From: Tethya wilhelma | Taxonomy: Eukaryota > Porifera > Demospongiae > Tethyida > Tethyidae | DNA: 64,000 nt | Assembly: GCA_964030475.1 (NCBI GenBank) | Contig: CAXIPT010000001.1 | Coordinates: 18,495,886-18,559,885 of the forward strand | Direction: 5' to 3' | In this document: positions 63,421-64,000 of the stretch, one piece after another | Numbering within the stretch: the stretch's first letter is position 1 | Layout: each line of letters opens with the position of its first letter | Translations under genes and position numbers: made by a program | Notes under the pieces: model-generated | What the model saw: the letters and a program-made list of their open reading frames with translations, nothing else | What the model was told of the DNA's origin: nothing | Database searches by the model: none

Positions 63421-64000
63421 TCTGCTAATAGTATCATTTTAAGGAGAAACAGACACAAAAACAGCTAATAGCCTTATTTTTTTTAAGGGATAAACGTAAA
63501 ATGAAGGCTAGTTTACAAGATTTTTAATTTTATGCGGGAGTGCAATTACTAAAACCACAGAAGGTATATATTTCAAATTAAAAATCATGTTTGCTATTAA
63601 AAAAATAATAACTCAGCATTTGCATCTAGGTCATTTCCTGCAATTGTTGAGATGAAACTGCCTTTTGGTGTACAGCCAGAGTATGGGAGAAACCGTTTAA
63701 GTCTGGATATACCTAGTGCAGCAGCCATGTTGATTCTATATGTAGGTGATATTTGACAATACTCTTTGTAAACTGATCATTGAGTGTAAAACACTGCTTG
63801 TGTATTCTTAGTTCAACTACTGTAGAGATCATAACAAAAATAATGACATTTTGTAACGTTTTGTGTTGACAAAATTAATGCATGCTCAATACACGGAGCT
63901 ACTGAACATGGGACAGCCAATCAGCACTAACAATGACTGCATATCATTGAGAGTAGAGCACACTCAACTGCTAAGGCACAGCAAACCACTTGTCACTTCA
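63421..64000. other. Right edge: no supported gene
   Basis: AT-rich. On the minus strand an ATG at about 63728 opens a 43-codon frame (MAAALGISRLKRFLPYSGCT...) with a good start context and possible donors, so it could be a first exon of the minus-strand gene, but nothing confirms it. Confidence 0.3.

Overview
The window is animal nuclear DNA. Genes have many short introns (often 50-100 bases, GT-AG) and the conserved proteins are metazoan-type. Many (CT)n/(GT)n microsatellites, many short inverted-repeat elements and compact spacing suggest a sponge, probably a demosponge such as Amphimedon; the species is an inference. The sequence has one 577-base N run (27941-28517) and ten single N positions (5059, 26394, 31991, 35456, 37174, 38867, 42071, 49114, 51110, 57762). 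Several of these sit at visible misjoins.

Layout, left to right: SAMD4/Smaug (-, 5' part); TSR1 (+); a CIMIP1/C20orf85-like ciliary gene (+); PPP1R37 (-); COX7A2L-like (+); VRK kinase (-); BRMS1-like (+); BANF1/BAF (-); PAPOLA-type poly(A) polymerase (-); a very long myosin with two MyTH4-FERM modules (+, about 23.5-47.3 kb); TMEM234 (-); Aquarius/AQR (+); TYW5 (-); and the 3' exon of an unrecognised gene (-). Inside the myosin span lies about 11 kb of foreign-looking contigs. These hold an LGR-type leucine-rich-repeat GPCR (+) and a small secreted-protein gene (-).

Exon models for nine genes were joined by hand and their coding lengths are divisible by three: PPP1R37 618 aa, COX7A2L 109, VRK 495, BRMS1 259, PAPOL 661, AQR 1613, TYW5 320, CIMIP1 141, and the single-exon BANF1 90. 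Five gene pairs are head to head over 143-335 bases, and AQR and TYW5 converge with 14 bases between stop codons. Housekeeping RNA biology dominates: ribosome maturation (TSR1), polyadenylation (PAPOL), splicing (AQR), tRNA wybutosine (TYW5) and translational repression (SAMD4). The kinase VRK and its known substrate BAF lie less than 2 kb apart.

Main points of interest: a U12-type AT-AC intron in BRMS1; filled and empty versions of a 613-base mobile element in two apparently allelic segments; a family of short inverted-repeat elements sharing a CCGTATAGCGG-like terminus; foldback elements with telomere-like CCCTAG cores; (CT)n microsatellites placed in the sense strand at 3' splice sites; and duplicated or inverted contigs that would corrupt automatic gene models.
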